Shown: positions 49,442-59,975, numbered from the stretch's first letter. The stretch: DNA of 64,000 nucleotides from Mammaliicoccus lentus (GCF_002902755.1 NZ_PPRS01000007.1:1-64000); one strand, 5' to 3'. Program-made: numbers and translations. Notes: generated by a model not told the origin, from the letters alone.

Positions 49442-50560
49442 TTAAGTTAATAAAAACTGCTCAAATACTTCGTTACCAATGATTTGACCACGTTCACTTA
49501 AGTATAAATAATCTTCATTTTCATTTAACAAACCATTTTCCAATAAATTATTAACCTTTTGACCAAATACTTCTTCAATCGTTTGATCAAATTTTTTATA
49601 AAATCTAGATTTTGAAACACCTTCAGTCATGCGTAAGCCTAAGAACATTTGTTCTTCCATTTGCTCTTTCAATGTAACTTCACTATTTTGCAGTACAGGC
49701 ATTTCTCCATTAGTTAGTTTATTTATATATTGATTAACCGGATTAATATTACTATATCTCACACCGTTTATATATCCGTGTGCGCCAGCTCCGAAACCAT
49801 AATATTCTTCATTCTTCCAATATACTTTGTTATGAAGTGATTCATGGCCTACTTTAGAAAAATTAGATATTTCATATTGATGTAGAGGTGATTTTTTTAA
49901 TTTATTTTGTAAGTGTTGATACATTTCTTCACCTAAATCTTCATTAGGTAATTTTAATTTTCCTTTTCTATATAAATTATAGAATTGAGTTTTAGGTTCA
50001 AGTATAAGTGCATAGCTTGAAATGTGGTCAACATCAAGTGATAATGCTTTATCTATTGATTCATCAAATTGTTTCAACGTTTGACCAGGTAAGTGAAACA
50101 TTAAATCTAAACTAACTGAGCCTATATTATGTTTTCTAGATAACTTAACTGCTTTTTCAATATCGTCACTATGATGTGTACGTCCTAAAATTTCTAATAA
50201 ACCATCATCAAAAGTTTGCACTCCAAGTGATAACCTATTAACACCATATTTTTTTAAAAGTTGAATTTTACCTTCAGTTAGTTCATCCGGGTTTGCTTCA
50301 AATGTATATTCATCAGTTACAGTAAATAAATCATTTATTGATATTAGTAGTTTTTCTAATTGAACTTCTGATAATGCTGTTGGCGTCCCACCTCCAACAA
50401 AAATTGTTTCTACAACTTTATCTTTGCGAGTAGACATTTCTTTTATTAAGCAATCTAAATATTCATCAACAGGCTGATTGGCTATAAAAAACTTATTAAA
50501 ATCACAATAAGTACAAATTCTAACGCAGAAAGGTATATGAATATATACACTTTTAGCCAT
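49442..50560 (-). CDS. hemW: Radical SAM protein HemW
   Basis: The 372-aa protein begins with VYIHIPFCVRICTYCDFNKF, where Cys residues in the CxxxCxxC pattern bind the cluster. HemW (YqeR) is a haem chaperone resembling coproporphyrinogen oxidase HemN but lacking HemN activity. AAAGGAGG precedes the ATG. It follows lepA and its terminator. Confidence 0.92.
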   Translation of the reverse strand: MAKSVYIHIPFCVRICTYCDFNKFFIANQPVDEYLDCLIKEMSTRKDKVVETIFVGGGTPTALSEVQLEKLLISINDLFTVTDEYTFEANPDELTEGKIQLLKKYGVNRLSLGVQTFDDGLLEILGRTHHSDDIEKAVKLSRKHNIGSVSLDLMFHLPGQTLKQFDESIDKALSLDVDHISSYALILEPKTQFYNLYRKGKLKLPNEDLGEEMYQHLQNKLKKSPLHQYEISNFSKVGHESLHNKVYWKNEEYYGFGAGAHGYINGVRYSNINPVNQYINKLTNGEMPVLQNSEVTLKEQMEEQMFLGLRMTEGVSKSRFYKKFDQTIEEVFGQKVNNLLENGLLNENEDYLYLSERGQIIGNEVFEQFLLT

Positions 50561-50577
50561 TTAAATCCTCCTTTAAA

Positions 50578-50608
50578 AATAAAAACAGCTACTTAAACGC
50601 AGCTGTTT
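50578..50608 (-). terminator. Terminator of lepA
   Basis: Minus strand AAACAGCT/AGCTGTTT stem with a 10-nt loop followed by T5, just after the lepA stop. hemW may then rely on readthrough or its own promoter. Confidence 0.8.
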
Positions 50609-50613
50609 CTTGT

Positions 50614-52437
50614 TTAATCTTCATCCATTTTCAGTACTGCTAGGAATGCATCTTGTGGAATCTCAACGTTTCCGACTGACTTCATCTTAGCTTTACCGGC
50701 TTTTTGTTTTTCAAGTAATTTACGTTTACGACTAATGTCACCACCGTAACATTTTGCTAATACATTTTTACCCATAGATTTTATGTTTGTACGTGCTACT
50801 ATTTTATTACCAATTGCTGCTTGAACTGGCACCTCAAATTGTTGTCTAGGAATTAATGTTTTAAGTTTATCTACAATTGCTTTACCTCTTTCGTAAGCAA
50901 ATTCTTTATGCACAATAAAGCTTAACGCATCTACTTGGTCTCCATTTAATAAGATATCCATTTTCACAAGTTTACTTTCTTGATATCCGATTAATTCATA
51001 GTCGAAAGAAGCATAACCTTTCGTATTAGACTTCAATTGATCAAAGAAATCAAATACAACTTCAGATAAAGGAATTTCATAAATAATATTCACTCGAATA
51101 TCATCTAAATAATCCATTGTAACGAAATTACCACGTTTTTTCTGACATAATTCCATTACTGCTCCGACATAGTCACTTGGTACCATCATAGTCGCTTTAA
51201 CATACGGTTCATAAATCGTGTTGATTTTTTGTGGATCTGGGAATTGTGAAGGGTTATCAATTTCAACTTTCTCTCCATCTGTTAATTCACATTCGTAAAT
51301 AACTGAAGGTGCAGTTGCTATTAATTCAATGTTAAATTCACGTTCAATTCTTTCTTGTATGATTTCCATGTGTAATAATCCTAAAAATCCAGTTCTGAAC
51401 CCAAAGCCTAATGCTTGAGATGTTTCTGCCTCAAATTCTAAAGAAGCATCATTCAATTGAAGTCTTTCTAAAGCTTCTCTTAAGTCATTATATTTACTAT
51501 TGTCTATTGGATAAAGCCCACAGAATACCATTGGATTCATTTTCTTATAACCTTGAAGTGGTTTGTCTGCAGGTCTGTCAGCATTTGTTATCGTATCACC
51601 TACGTCAGAATCAGCAACGTTTTTAATAGATGCAATTATATATCCAACATCACCTACTGATAAAGTTTCAACTGGTAATGGTTTAGGTGTATTAATACCT
51701 ACTTCCGCAACTTCAAAAGTTTTACCTGTGGACATCATTTGAATTTTGTCTCCGGCTTTAACTGACCCTTCAACTATTCTAATTGAAGAAATTACACCTC
51801 TATAAGCATCGTAAGTAGAATCAAATACTAATGCTTGTAGTGGATTTTCTGGGTCACCTTCTGGTGGTGGTACTATTTCAACGACTTTCTCTAATATTTC
51901 TTCGATACCAATATTAGCTTTCGCACTTGCAAGTACCGCATCACTCGCATCTAAACCAATAACATCTTCAACTTCTTGCTTTACCCTTTCCGGTTCAGCA
52001 GCAGGTAAATCGATTTTGTTTATTACTGGAATCAACTCTAAGTCATTGTCTAAAGCAAGATAAACGTTTGCTAAAGTTTGTGCTTCGATACCTTGAGCTG
52101 CATCTACGATTAGAATAGCCCCTTCACATGCAGCTAATGAACGTGATACTTCATAAGTAAAATCGACGTGTCCCGGTGTATCAATTAAATGTAGTATGTA
52201 TGTTTCCCCATCTTTCGCTGTATAATTTAATTGAACAGCGTTTAATTTGATAGTTATACCACGTTCTCTTTCTAAATCCATTGAATCTAATAATTGAGAC
52301 TTCATATCTCTCGTCTCAACACTTTTCGTATTTTCCAAAATTCTATCAGCTAATGTTGATTTTCCATGATCAATATGAGCAATAATAGAAAAGTTTCTTA
52401 TTTTCTTTTGGCGCTCTAGGCGTTTCATTCTGTCCAT
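50614..52437 (-). CDS. lepA: Elongation factor 4 (LepA)
   Basis: The 607-aa translational GTPase has G1 [10 protein letters not shown]3 DTPGHVDF, G4 NKID, EF-G-like domains III and V and the LepA-specific C-terminal domain. It acts on ribosomes in translation initiation and back-translocation. GGAG lies a short distance before the ATG. Cotranscription with hemW (downstream) is weakened by the terminator. Confidence 0.97.
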   Translation of the reverse strand: MDRMKRLERQKKIRNFSIIAHIDHGKSTLADRILENTKSVETRDMKSQLLDSMDLERERGITIKLNAVQLNYTAKDGETYILHLIDTPGHVDFTYEVSRSLAACEGAILIVDAAQGIEAQTLANVYLALDNDLELIPVINKIDLPAAEPERVKQEVEDVIGLDASDAVLASAKANIGIEEILEKVVEIVPPPEGDPENPLQALVFDSTYDAYRGVISSIRIVEGSVKAGDKIQMMSTGKTFEVAEVGINTPKPLPVETLSVGDVGYIIASIKNVADSDVGDTITNADRPADKPLQGYKKMNPMVFCGLYPIDNSKYNDLREALERLQLNDASLEFEAETSQALGFGFRTGFLGLLHMEIIQERIEREFNIELIATAPSVIYECELTDGEKVEIDNPSQFPDPQKINTIYEPYVKATMMVPSDYVGAVMELCQKKRGNFVTMDYLDDIRVNIIYEIPLSEVVFDFFDQLKSNTKGYASFDYELIGYQESKLVKMDILLNGDQVDALSFIVHKEFAYERGKAIVDKLKTLIPRQQFEVPVQAAIGNKIVARTNIKSMGKNVLAKCYGGDISRKRKLLEKQKAGKAKMKSVGNVEIPQDAFLAVLKMDED

Positions 52438-52581
52438 TTGAACTCCAACTTTCTCGTTAATTTTACATCTTCAGATGTAAGTAGCATCTTTGATATGATA
52501 CCTTCTTTATAGAATAAATGCAAACCAATTACCAAACTGTTCATAAAGTGTTAAGCTTTATAAGGAATATGTAAATAATGA

Positions 52582-52610
52582 TTGCACTTAAGGCGTACAT
52601 TTGATAAAAT
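52582..52610 (+). promoter_or_regulatory. Sigma-A promoter of rpsT
   Basis: TTGCAC (52582-52587), 17 nt, TAAAAT (52605-52610) preceded by TGA. It leaves a leader of about 50 nt ahead of rpsT. Confidence 0.75.
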
Positions 52611-52668
52611 ATTTTTTGTTGCAATCAAATTATTTGATCACGGACAACATATTTAGGAGGTGACTCTC

Positions 52669-52920
52669 ATGCCAAACATTAAATCTGCAATTAAACGTGT
52701 TTCTGTAACTGAAAAGAAAGACGCTGCAAACATTTCACAAAAAAATGATATGCGTTCAGCTGTTAAATCTGCAAGAACTGCTATCGAAAATAATGCTGAT
52801 AACAAAGGTGAATTAGTTTCATTAGCTATCAAAAAGGTTGATAAAGCTTCTAAAAAGAACTTAATTCATTCAAATAAAGCTAACAGAATTAAATCTAGCT
52901 TAATGTCTAAAGCTAACTAA
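52669..52920 (+). CDS. rpsT: 30S ribosomal protein S20
   Basis: The 83-aa basic protein begins MPNIKSAIKRV and is rich in Lys and Ala, typical of S20 that binds 16S rRNA. AGGAGGTGA precedes the ATG by 6 nt. The upstream strand holds the divergent lepA. It ends at a terminator shared with holA. Confidence 0.97.
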   Translation: MPNIKSAIKRVSVTEKKDAANISQKNDMRSAVKSARTAIENNADNKGELVSLAIKKVDKASKKNLIHSNKANRIKSSLMSKAN

Positions 52921-52925
52921 TTAAC

Positions 52926-52955
52926 AAAAGCTACAGTTCATCTGTAGCTTTTTTA
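52926..52955. terminator. Bidirectional terminator between rpsT and holA
   Basis: Stem AAAAGCTACAG / CTGTAGCTTTT with a 5-nt loop and T6 on the plus strand. It lies at the convergent ends of both genes. Confidence 0.9.
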
Positions 52956-52958
52956 TTT

Positions 52959-53933
52959 TTAAATTTTCAAGATAAACAACTCTAAAATTAAAACTTTATC
53001 CATGTATGAAGATTTTAATTCATAGTCAGTATCAGCACATATATCTATCGTCTTTAACAGTCTTTCTAAAGATAAATTTCTTATAATTCTTAAGGCTAAT
53101 TTCACTCTATAAGGATGTACTCCTATTGTTTTAGCAATTTGTTGCTCACTGTAACTTTTGCCGGCTAATATTTTACATTGATAGTACAATCTATAATTAC
53201 TTGTTATTAATGCTAACAACTTAATAGGCTCTTCTTTCAAATTTATTAAATCTTTTAGCAATTCAATAGACTTCTCTTTTTTTCCTTTTTGTATATACTC
53301 CGTTAATAAAAATACATTTTGTTCAAGAGAACGGCTAACTATTTCAGTAACATCTTTTTTATTAATAACTGGTTCATCACCAATAAATAAAATTAATTTT
53401 TCTAATTCTGCATGTATAATATTAAATTGAATACCAGTTAACTCTAAAAATGCGACGAGTGCGTCTTCTTTAATGTCTTTATACTGCTCATTTAAATATG
53501 ACTTAATCCATTGTTTCATTTCTTGTTCTGACATTTGCTCTATTTTATTTAGTGTTGCATTCTTTTTAACAGTTTTTACGAGTTTCTTTCTTTCATCTAA
53601 TTTTTCGTTACTTACATCAAAAACTACTAGCGTATCTCCATCATATTGCTCTATAAATTCAAGTAAAGCATCAGTACTATGGTTAATGCTATTATTCACT
53701 TTTTCACCTGTAAATAAGTAAGCATTTTTAATATGAACAACTTTCTTGTCTGAGAGGAAAGGTAAAGTTAACGCTTCTTCTATTGCATTAGAAATGGGTG
53801 TTTCGTATAAATCATATTTGGCGTAATTGAATTCATCACGCCCTTCTTTTAAATATTGATTGATAATTTCGTTAGATTTTTTCTCTATTAATGCATCTAC
53901 TGCACCATAATTTAATACAATATTATCTTTCAA
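52959..53933 (-). CDS. holA: DNA polymerase III delta subunit
   Basis: The 324-aa clamp-loader subunit has a RecA-like N-terminal domain without a working Walker A, a lid region and a C-terminal collar domain. It matches HolA/YqeN. The start is TTG 53933 with GAGAGGAAG upstream. It opens the sliding clamp with DnaX and delta-prime. Confidence 0.92.
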   Translation of the reverse strand: MKDNIVLNYGAVDALIEKKSNEIINQYLKEGRDEFNYAKYDLYETPISNAIEEALTLPFLSDKKVVHIKNAYLFTGEKVNNSINHSTDALLEFIEQYDGDTLVVFDVSNEKLDERKKLVKTVKKNATLNKIEQMSEQEMKQWIKSYLNEQYKDIKEDALVAFLELTGIQFNIIHAELEKLILFIGDEPVINKKDVTEIVSRSLEQNVFLLTEYIQKGKKEKSIELLKDLINLKEEPIKLLALITSNYRLYYQCKILAGKSYSEQQIAKTIGVHPYRVKLALRIIRNLSLERLLKTIDICADTDYELKSSYMDKVLILELFILKI

Positions 53934-54024
53934 AATAAGTCTTCCTCTCTTATAAAGTTCTAATTAAGTATAGCATTTTTAAGCTTATTATCATATAATG
54001 AATGTAAGTATAGGAGGGAGTCAT

Positions 54025-54162
54025 ATGAACAGATTTGAAGGTGAAAATACTCAAGGGCGTAACAATGACGTTAAAGACTCTGGATTAGGTTTTATTGTAG
54101 GCTTCTTATTTTTAGCAGCGATTTATATCATTGCTCAAGTATTCAGCTTACTACCTAACTAA
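54025..54162 (+). CDS. YqzM family small membrane protein
   Basis: This 45-aa frame is too short for usual gene callers. It has AGGAGGGA before the ATG, an N-terminal polar part (MNRFEGENTQGRNNDVKDSG) and one hydrophobic helix (about 21-44). Bacillus YqzM lies in the same place between holA and comEC. Function is unknown. A TATAAT-like -10 lies about 25 nt upstream. Confidence 0.82.
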   Translation: MNRFEGENTQGRNNDVKDSGLGFIVGFLFLAAIYIIAQVFSLLPN

Positions 54163-54183
54163 TAGTACATATTTATATTTTTT

Positions 54184-54220
54184 AATCAAGGCTGGGACAT
54201 AATAATGTCTCAGCCTGATT
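54184..54220. terminator. Bidirectional terminator, GGCTGGGACA palindrome
   Basis: A 17-nt arm on the left and a 16-nt arm on the right, with GGCTGGGACAT pairing to ATGTCTCAGCC. The comEC stop codon (54210-54212) lies inside it. Same family as the hairpins at 13606 and 15914. Confidence 0.88.
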
Positions 54221-56513
54221 TATTGTAATCGTATAAACCATTAGTTGTTGATATCCCAGCTTTAGTCAATGTGATGGTTATTCCCCCTATATCTTGCGTG
54301 TTTAATATTTTACATTTATGGTTTTGAAGTTTTTTAATAGTTACTTTTTTAGGTAAGCCATATTTATTTCCTCTACCAGCACTTATAATACATAACCTAG
54401 GTTTCACTCAAGATAAAAATTCTTCAGTTGAACTCGTTGAACTACCATGATGTCCGACTTTTAAAATATCATATTGATGATCAATTTTATTTAAAACAGC
54501 TCGTTCATTATTCTGCGTTGCATCTCCTGTAGAAATTATCTTCTTATTGTAAACTTCTAATTCCGTTATGATTGAATTTTCATTTTTATCAGGATGACTT
54601 TTTGTATCTTGATTATAAAACCTATAAATCGCTTTACCTACTTTTATATTTTTCAACCCTACACTATCAATAATAGTTATTCCTTTTTGTTCAAGGCTAC
54701 TAATTAGTAACTTCAATTCTTTGTTATCCCAAGTTCTTTTATTTATTATTAGATTTTTAATTTTTATTTTTTGACTTAATTCTTCTAGTTCTCCCATATG
54801 ATCTAAATGTGGATGTGATACAATTAAATAATCGATTTTTCGAATGCCTTTTTCATGAAGTTCAGGTATTAATACAGACTTTGTACAAGAAAGTTCATTA
54901 TCTTTGATTTGCCAGTCTTTTTTATTTGATAACATTTTACCGCCTGTATCTATCATTACAATTTGATTTGTATCTTTATGATATGAAACCATTGCATCCC
55001 CTTGTCCCACATCCAAAAACCTTAATATCACTCTATCTTCTTTAAAATCATAAGTTATAGTTATAATAACTAATATAAAAATAATAATAGCTTTAAAAAT
55101 TTTCTTTTTAAGAATATACATACTTATCATCACACAAATAATAAATATTAGAAAATACGATATATGAGAAAGATTCCTTACTACAATATCTTCTATATTG
55201 AAATTATTTATTATTTGTATAATATCAATAGTTATACTTAACATTAAATCTGTTAAATATATCAAAATATTAGGTACAAAGCCGATTGTTACATAGATAA
55301 TCAAAAAAATCATAACTAGAGGGAATAATATTAATTCAAACCAAGGAATAAAAAAGAAGTTGGTTAATAAACCTAACCATTGAAAAGTATTAAAATGCAT
55401 AATAAGAATAGGAAAAGTAGAAATTTGAGCTATTAAGTTAATACATATTAGTTTATAAATGAAATGAAATGTTTTAATAATGGGGATAGTAAGTAGTAAA
55501 AATGTAGAAACTAAATAAGATAATTGAAAACCTATGTCATAAATTATAAACGGTTTATACATGACAGACAAAATAAAGGTAATTGAAAGAATTTGTAGTG
55601 AATCAAGACGTGTAAACTTTTTAATCACAAGATATAACATTACAACAGCTACTGCTCTAATAACACTTGGACTTAATCCTGTTAATACTGCATATATAGG
55701 TAATAAAATAAAAATAATCAGTTCTGCCTGATGATATCTTAGCTTAAATTTCAACAATATATTAAACAAAAACACACTGAGTAAAGCAACATGTGAACCA
55801 CTTACTGCATACAAGTGGTATATACCTAAATGTATTAATTCTTCAATTCGTTCGCTAGATAAATACTTCGTTTCTCCTAAAGTCAATGCAATAATATCTT
55901 CAATATATTTTGAATTTAACCTTTTTAAATTTAAAATAAGATGTTCCCTATGAAACTGCAATTTTTCTAAAAGATTCAATTTACTATTAATACAAGATTT
56001 GAGAAACAGTTGTTTAATTTTAATGATGCCTTCAATATCTTGTTGGATAAGATATTCTTTATAGTTAAACTTCAAACTATTAGTATTAGGTAAAGGGTTA
56101 CTATAATCATAATAAACTTCACATTTTTTAAATAAAGGTAAGTTATTAAGGATTTTATCTTTTTCTTCTTTAGATTTAATTGTGTAATAAACTTGATAAG
56201 TTTCACCTTTTTGTTGAGCAATTGATTTAAATAAATCACCGTCAATTACCATATCATCTTTAAATTCTATAAAATCATGTAACGGTGCTTTGTTACGCTT
56301 TTCATGATTAAACGAATCCAATTGTGGTAGTTGTATTGACGGTAAAATTAAATAACCAATTACGACAAAGATAATACCAAGTATCGCAATTCTATATGAT
56401 TTCAATTTGATCATACAACTTAGCATGACTATACTTAAAAATATCATCCCGATATAAATATTAAAGACAATTAAAATACCTGATAATAAATATAAGGCTA
56501 AGTAAAAATACAT
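54210..56513 (-). pseudogene. comEC: comEC, DNA uptake channel protein, interrupted by an in-frame TGA
   Basis: ComEC is the membrane channel that brings single-stranded DNA into competent cells. The frame holds about 10 membrane helices with the competence core (YAVSGSHVALLSVFLFN), then the metallo-beta-lactamase-like domain (SHPHLDHMGE, GHHGSSTSS). After FLS (701 codons) there is a TGA at 54408-54410. The same frame continues for 65 codons with VKPRLCIISAGRGNKYGLPK, normally part of the same protein. Full length would be 766 aa. CGA (Arg) to TGA by one C-to-T change fits. A sequencing error or readthrough are alternatives. Confidence 0.88.
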
Positions 56514-56529
56514 AACGCTGCGTAACCTA

Positions 56530-56985
56530 TTATTTTAAATATTTCATAATATCTTCAGGATGGAAATCAATTCTTTCAAAATGAACACCTGATTGTTCTA
56601 ATAACTGAATCGCATATGTATGATTGTGATAATCGTCTGCATAATAAATTTGTTTAATGCCAGCTTGTATTATAGATTTAGTACAGTTTAAACAAGGAAA
56701 GTGTGTTACATATATTGTTGCGTCTTCTGAAGATACACCCAATTTTGCGCACTGAATAATAGCGTTCATTTCAGCATGGATTGTTCTTATACAATGTCCG
56801 TCGACAACTAAACATCCATTATCAATACAATGTTCTTCACCTGAAACAGACCCATTGTATCCCCCTGCAATCACTCTATTATCTTTAACGATAGTTGCAC
56901 CTACCGACAACCTTTCACATGTTGATCTTAGTGATAACAAATGGCTTTGAGCCATAAAATATTCCTTCCACTTGATTCTTTCCAT
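56530..56985 (-). CDS. comEB: ComEB, dCMP deaminase family protein
   Basis: The 151-aa protein has the deaminase zinc site TIHAEMNAI and PCLNCTKSI. It deaminates dCMP to dUMP; in Bacillus comEB is cotranscribed in the comE operon but is not needed for transformation. ATG 56985 (MERIKWKEYF) matches S. aureus ComEB; ATGs five to seven codons earlier are possible. The frame is intact, unlike its comE neighbours. Confidence 0.9.
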   Translation of the reverse strand: MERIKWKEYFMAQSHLLSLRSTCERLSVGATIVKDNRVIAGGYNGSVSGEEHCIDNGCLVVDGHCIRTIHAEMNAIIQCAKLGVSSEDATIYVTHFPCLNCTKSIIQAGIKQIYYADDYHNHTYAIQLLEQSGVHFERIDFHPEDIMKYLK

Positions 56986-57045
56986 ATTAATCATCCAACC
57001 TTTCATATACTATTATTGTAAGTATTATGTTTATGAAATGCAATT

Positions 57046-57702
57046 TCAATTTAAAATGACATATTCTTTCAAAGATTCTACTGTTTTATCTCCAAATCCT
57101 TTTATCTTCTTCATATCGTCTATAGATTTAAAATCTCCTTTTGCTTCTCTATATTTTATAATTGCGTCGGCTTTACTTGGTCCTATCCCGGGTATTTTCT
57201 GTATTTGTTCTTTAGTTGCAGTATTAATATTTACTTCAACATTTTCATTTTGACTACTTTGCTTATTCAAATTTGAAGGTATTTTTTCACCTTTCATTGG
57301 AACATATATACTCATTTGATCTTTTAATTTCTCTGAAAGATTTAATTTAGATAAGTCAGCTTACTCATTTATTTGTGCTTTCTTTAAAACATCATTTATT
57401 CTTTCTGAAGATTTCATTTCATATGTTTTTGGAAATTTAACAGCTCCTTTAACATCTACAATTACTTCTTTAATATTTTCTTTAGATGATATTTCTCTCC
57501 TATCTATTTCTTGCTTTGATTCTTTACTTTCTTCATTTTCAATCATTCCACTATTATTTTTATTTATAGTTTCTATTGGCTCTTCCTCTGGTTCATTCAT
57601 TCCAAAAATTAATTTCAGTATGATAATCAAAGCTATAAATCCAATTAAAATATAACGATAATATTGCGAAAAATACTCCTTAATCATTTTGATTTTATCC
57701 AA
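57046..57702 (-). pseudogene. comEA: comEA, DNA receptor, interrupted by an in-frame TAA
   Basis: ComEA is the membrane-anchored DNA receptor for transformation. The frame begins at TTG 57702 (AGGAGGTG upstream) and has a membrane helix (about residues 18-36), an acidic linker and an SLBB-like segment (VDVKGAVKFPKTYEM). Then TAA at 57361-57363 follows INE at codon 114. The same frame resumes with ADLSKLNLSEKLKDQMSIYV and two helix-hairpin-helix DNA-binding motifs (PGIGPSKADAI, KGFGDKTVESL). Full length would be about 217 aa. CAA (Gln) to TAA by one C-to-T change fits. The truncated product lacks the DNA-binding domain. Confidence 0.88.
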
Positions 57703-57717
57703 AAAAACACCTCCTAC

Positions 57718-57750
57718 ATATATAAACGTAAAAGGTGTCAAAAATTACTT
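57718..57750 (-). promoter_or_regulatory. Competence promoter element of comE
   Basis: AAGTAA, 13 nt, TTACGTTTATATAT, identical in arrangement and core bases to the comG element at 3488-3520. The comEA AGGAGG site follows 2 nt downstream. It overlaps the last 6 nt of yqeM. Confidence 0.6.
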
Positions 57751-58470
57751 ATTCATTTTTTGAGCAACGATAAATTGTCTATCGCCTTGTTCACTATACG
57801 TATCTATATCAAAATCAGTGAATTTTGTTTTAATTTCAAATCCTGCTAGTTTTAATAATTCTTCGTATAAACTTATTTCAAAAGTACATTGGTAGTGCTC
57901 TTCATCAAATCGTTCGTATAAACCATCTTCGCGTTCTACGAAAAATGACATCTGATGATAAACGCTATTAGGTTCTTCTCCTGTTATAGCCTGCCAAATT
58001 AGCGTAAGGCGTTCTTCTTCATCGATATAATTTTGGTTATTAAATTGATGATTCATCTTATATATGCTATGGACATCAAAAATAAATATACCCTCGTCTT
58101 TTAAATATTTATCTATATAATTAAATACTTGTAATATATCTTCCGGTTCAGTCACATAGTTTAAACTATCACAAAATATAGTAATCATATCATATTGATT
58201 TGGTAGTTCTAAATCTCTCATATCTTGACAATACCAATTTATAGATGGATTACGAAACTCTGCTATTTCTAGCATTTCTTGACTAATGTCTACACCACTC
58301 ACTTGACCATATTCAGTCAATTGCGAAGTTAATGTACCTGTTCCACAACCTATATCTAATATTTCATTTTCTGAGCTACTTATAAAATGCTCAACTATAT
58401 ATTTCCACTTATGATAAGGTTGATCAGCTGTCAACAAATCATAATAATCGCTCATTCTATTATAAGCCAT
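57745..58470 (-). CDS. Class I SAM-dependent methyltransferase (YqeM)
   Basis: The 241-aa protein has the motif I ILDIGCGTGTLTSQL (about 38-52). The Bacillus ortholog is YqeM, of unknown substrate. Its start overlaps the rsfS stop (TAATG). It lies between rsfS and the comE operon. Confidence 0.85.
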   Translation of the reverse strand: MAYNRMSDYYDLLTADQPYHKWKYIVEHFISSSENEILDIGCGTGTLTSQLTEYGQVSGVDISQEMLEIAEFRNPSINWYCQDMRDLELPNQYDMITIFCDSLNYVTEPEDILQVFNYIDKYLKDEGIFIFDVHSIYKMNHQFNNQNYIDEEERLTLIWQAITGEEPNSVYHQMSFFVEREDGLYERFDEEHYQCTFEISLYEELLKLAGFEIKTKFTDFDIDTYSEQGDRQFIVAQKMNK

Positions 58471-58823
58471 TAAGACATAACCTCATTCAAGGTAATGATT
58501 GGTGCATCTTTGTATAATCTTTCCAAGTTATAATAATCTCTTTCTTCTCTATGGAATACATGTACGACTACATTACCTAAATCGATTAAAATCCATCTTG
58601 CTTCGTTAAAGCCTTCTAGTCTTTTGACATTAACTTCATTGATTTCCGCTTCGTCTTTAACATTTCTAGCGATAGCTTGTACTTGTTTATCACTATTACC
58701 ATGACAAACTACAAAGTAATCAGCAACATCACTAATACCTTGCATATCGATTGCTATTATATCTTCTGCACGTTTATCATCACATGCAATTAAACTTTGT
58801 TTCATTAATTCATTCGAATTCAT
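58470..58823 (-). CDS. rsfS: Ribosome silencing factor RsfS
   Basis: The 117-aa protein (Iojap/YqeL) has the conserved ADYFVVCHGNSDKQVQAIARN and FNEARWILIDLGNVVVHVFHREERDYYNLERL segments. It binds L14 and blocks subunit joining during starvation. AAGGA precedes the ATG. Part of the conserved yqeH-aroE-yhbY-nadD-yqeK-rsfS-yqeM operon. Confidence 0.96.
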   Translation of the reverse strand: MNSNELMKQSLIACDDKRAEDIIAIDMQGISDVADYFVVCHGNSDKQVQAIARNVKDEAEINEVNVKRLEGFNEARWILIDLGNVVVHVFHREERDYYNLERLYKDAPIITLNEVMS

Positions 58824-58835
58824 TTAATCATTCCT

Positions 58836-59408
58836 TTATTGTTCTGTATGCATATTATAATAATTTAAGCATTCAATTGTTTTTAAATGTACAGTTTTAT
58901 CTTTACCAACTAAATGTAACACTGTTCGTTTAGATATTTCATAAATCGCTTTATCTAAATTTTTATCTTTAAACACGATATCTCTAATATCATCTACACC
59001 AGGTTGCGTTCTTTTAGGTTCAATATAATCAGCGATAAAGATTATTTTCTCAGTTTTATTCATATGCGCTCTACCAGTAGTGTGGTTATATATCGCATAA
59101 TATACTTCCTCATCATCAATTTCATATTCATCTTTTAATCTTGCAGCTGCCACTGGCCCATGTAAAATCTCAGATCCATAGCTTAATAAATCTTGACCTA
59201 AATCATACTTCGTTACACTTTGATACAACTCTGATAACTCTTCATATTTACATAAGTCATGTAGAATGCCTGCGAGCTCAACTTTTTTCGGATCTCCATC
59301 AAAAATTTCCGCCATTTTCTTACCAGTTTCTGCTACTCTTATTGAATGGTTATAACGTTTTGTGGGTAAAGTTTCTTCTACGAGTTTAACTGCTTTTTTA
59401 ATCTTCAT
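58836..59408 (-). CDS. yqeK: YqeK family HD-domain hydrolase
   Basis: The 190-aa HD-domain protein has HSIRVAETGKKMA, LAGILHDLCKY and HGPVAAARL; homologs hydrolyse diadenosine tetraphosphate. ATG 59408 lies inside the end of nadD; AAAGGGGACGG is upstream. Between nadD and rsfS. Confidence 0.93.
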   Translation of the reverse strand: MKIKKAVKLVEETLPTKRYNHSIRVAETGKKMAEIFDGDPKKVELAGILHDLCKYEELSELYQSVTKYDLGQDLLSYGSEILHGPVAAARLKDEYEIDDEEVYYAIYNHTTGRAHMNKTEKIIFIADYIEPKRTQPGVDDIRDIVFKDKNLDKAIYEISKRTVLHLVGKDKTVHLKTIECLNYYNMHTEQ

Positions 59409-59970
59409 ACAACCGTCCCCTTTTGATATATCTTTCAATTCTTGGTGTAACTAACATCTTGACTGAATGATGATTTTTACAACGATTTCGTATACTCGTC
59501 GAGCTTATATCCATCCTTGGGATATTTAGGGATAACATACCACTATCAACATTTTGTTTATCTACTTCTCTATTGACCACTACAAACGTAACCATTTCTT
59601 TCAATTTATCAATATTTCTCCATTTATCTAAATTTACATATTGATCTGTTCCGATGATTAAATAGATTTGATATTCTGGATATTCATTTTGAATTTCACT
59701 AATAGTATCAAAAGTATAACTTGTTCCTTGTCTGTTTATTTCTCTTTTATCAATTACGCCGAATTCTAAATCTTCAATTGCTAACTTTAGCATGTCAATT
59801 CTTTCATTTTCTAACAACTGAGATTCATTGTGGCTTTTTAAAGGTGATTGATAACTTGGTAAAAACACAAACTCATCTGGTTTAACAAATTGATAGGCTT
59901 CACTCGCAACTAACATATGGCCTACATGTATTGGATTGAATTGGCCACCGTATATCATGATTTTTTTCAT
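59398..59970 (-). CDS. nadD: Nicotinate-nucleotide adenylyltransferase
   Basis: The 190-aa enzyme makes deamido-NAD from nicotinate mononucleotide and ATP. It shows GGQFNPIHVGHM (about 8-20) and ISSTSIRNR near the C-terminus. No clear ribosome binding site precedes the ATG; coupling with yhbY is likely. Overlaps yqeK. Confidence 0.95.
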   Translation of the reverse strand: MKKIMIYGGQFNPIHVGHMLVASEAYQFVKPDEFVFLPSYQSPLKSHNESQLLENERIDMLKLAIEDLEFGVIDKREINRQGTSYTFDTISEIQNEYPEYQIYLIIGTDQYVNLDKWRNIDKLKEMVTFVVVNREVDKQNVDSGMLSLNIPRMDISSTSIRNRCKNHHSVKMLVTPRIERYIKRGRLYED

Positions 59971-59975
59971 TTTAT

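Noticed and set aside
54210-54407. Stand-alone 65-aa protein after comEC
   Set aside because: It begins directly after the comEC TGA in the same frame and carries the normal ComEC C-terminal sequence.
57046-57315. Stand-alone helix-hairpin-helix protein
   Set aside because: Its frame is the direct continuation of comEA after a single stop; the internal ATG lacks a ribosome binding site.
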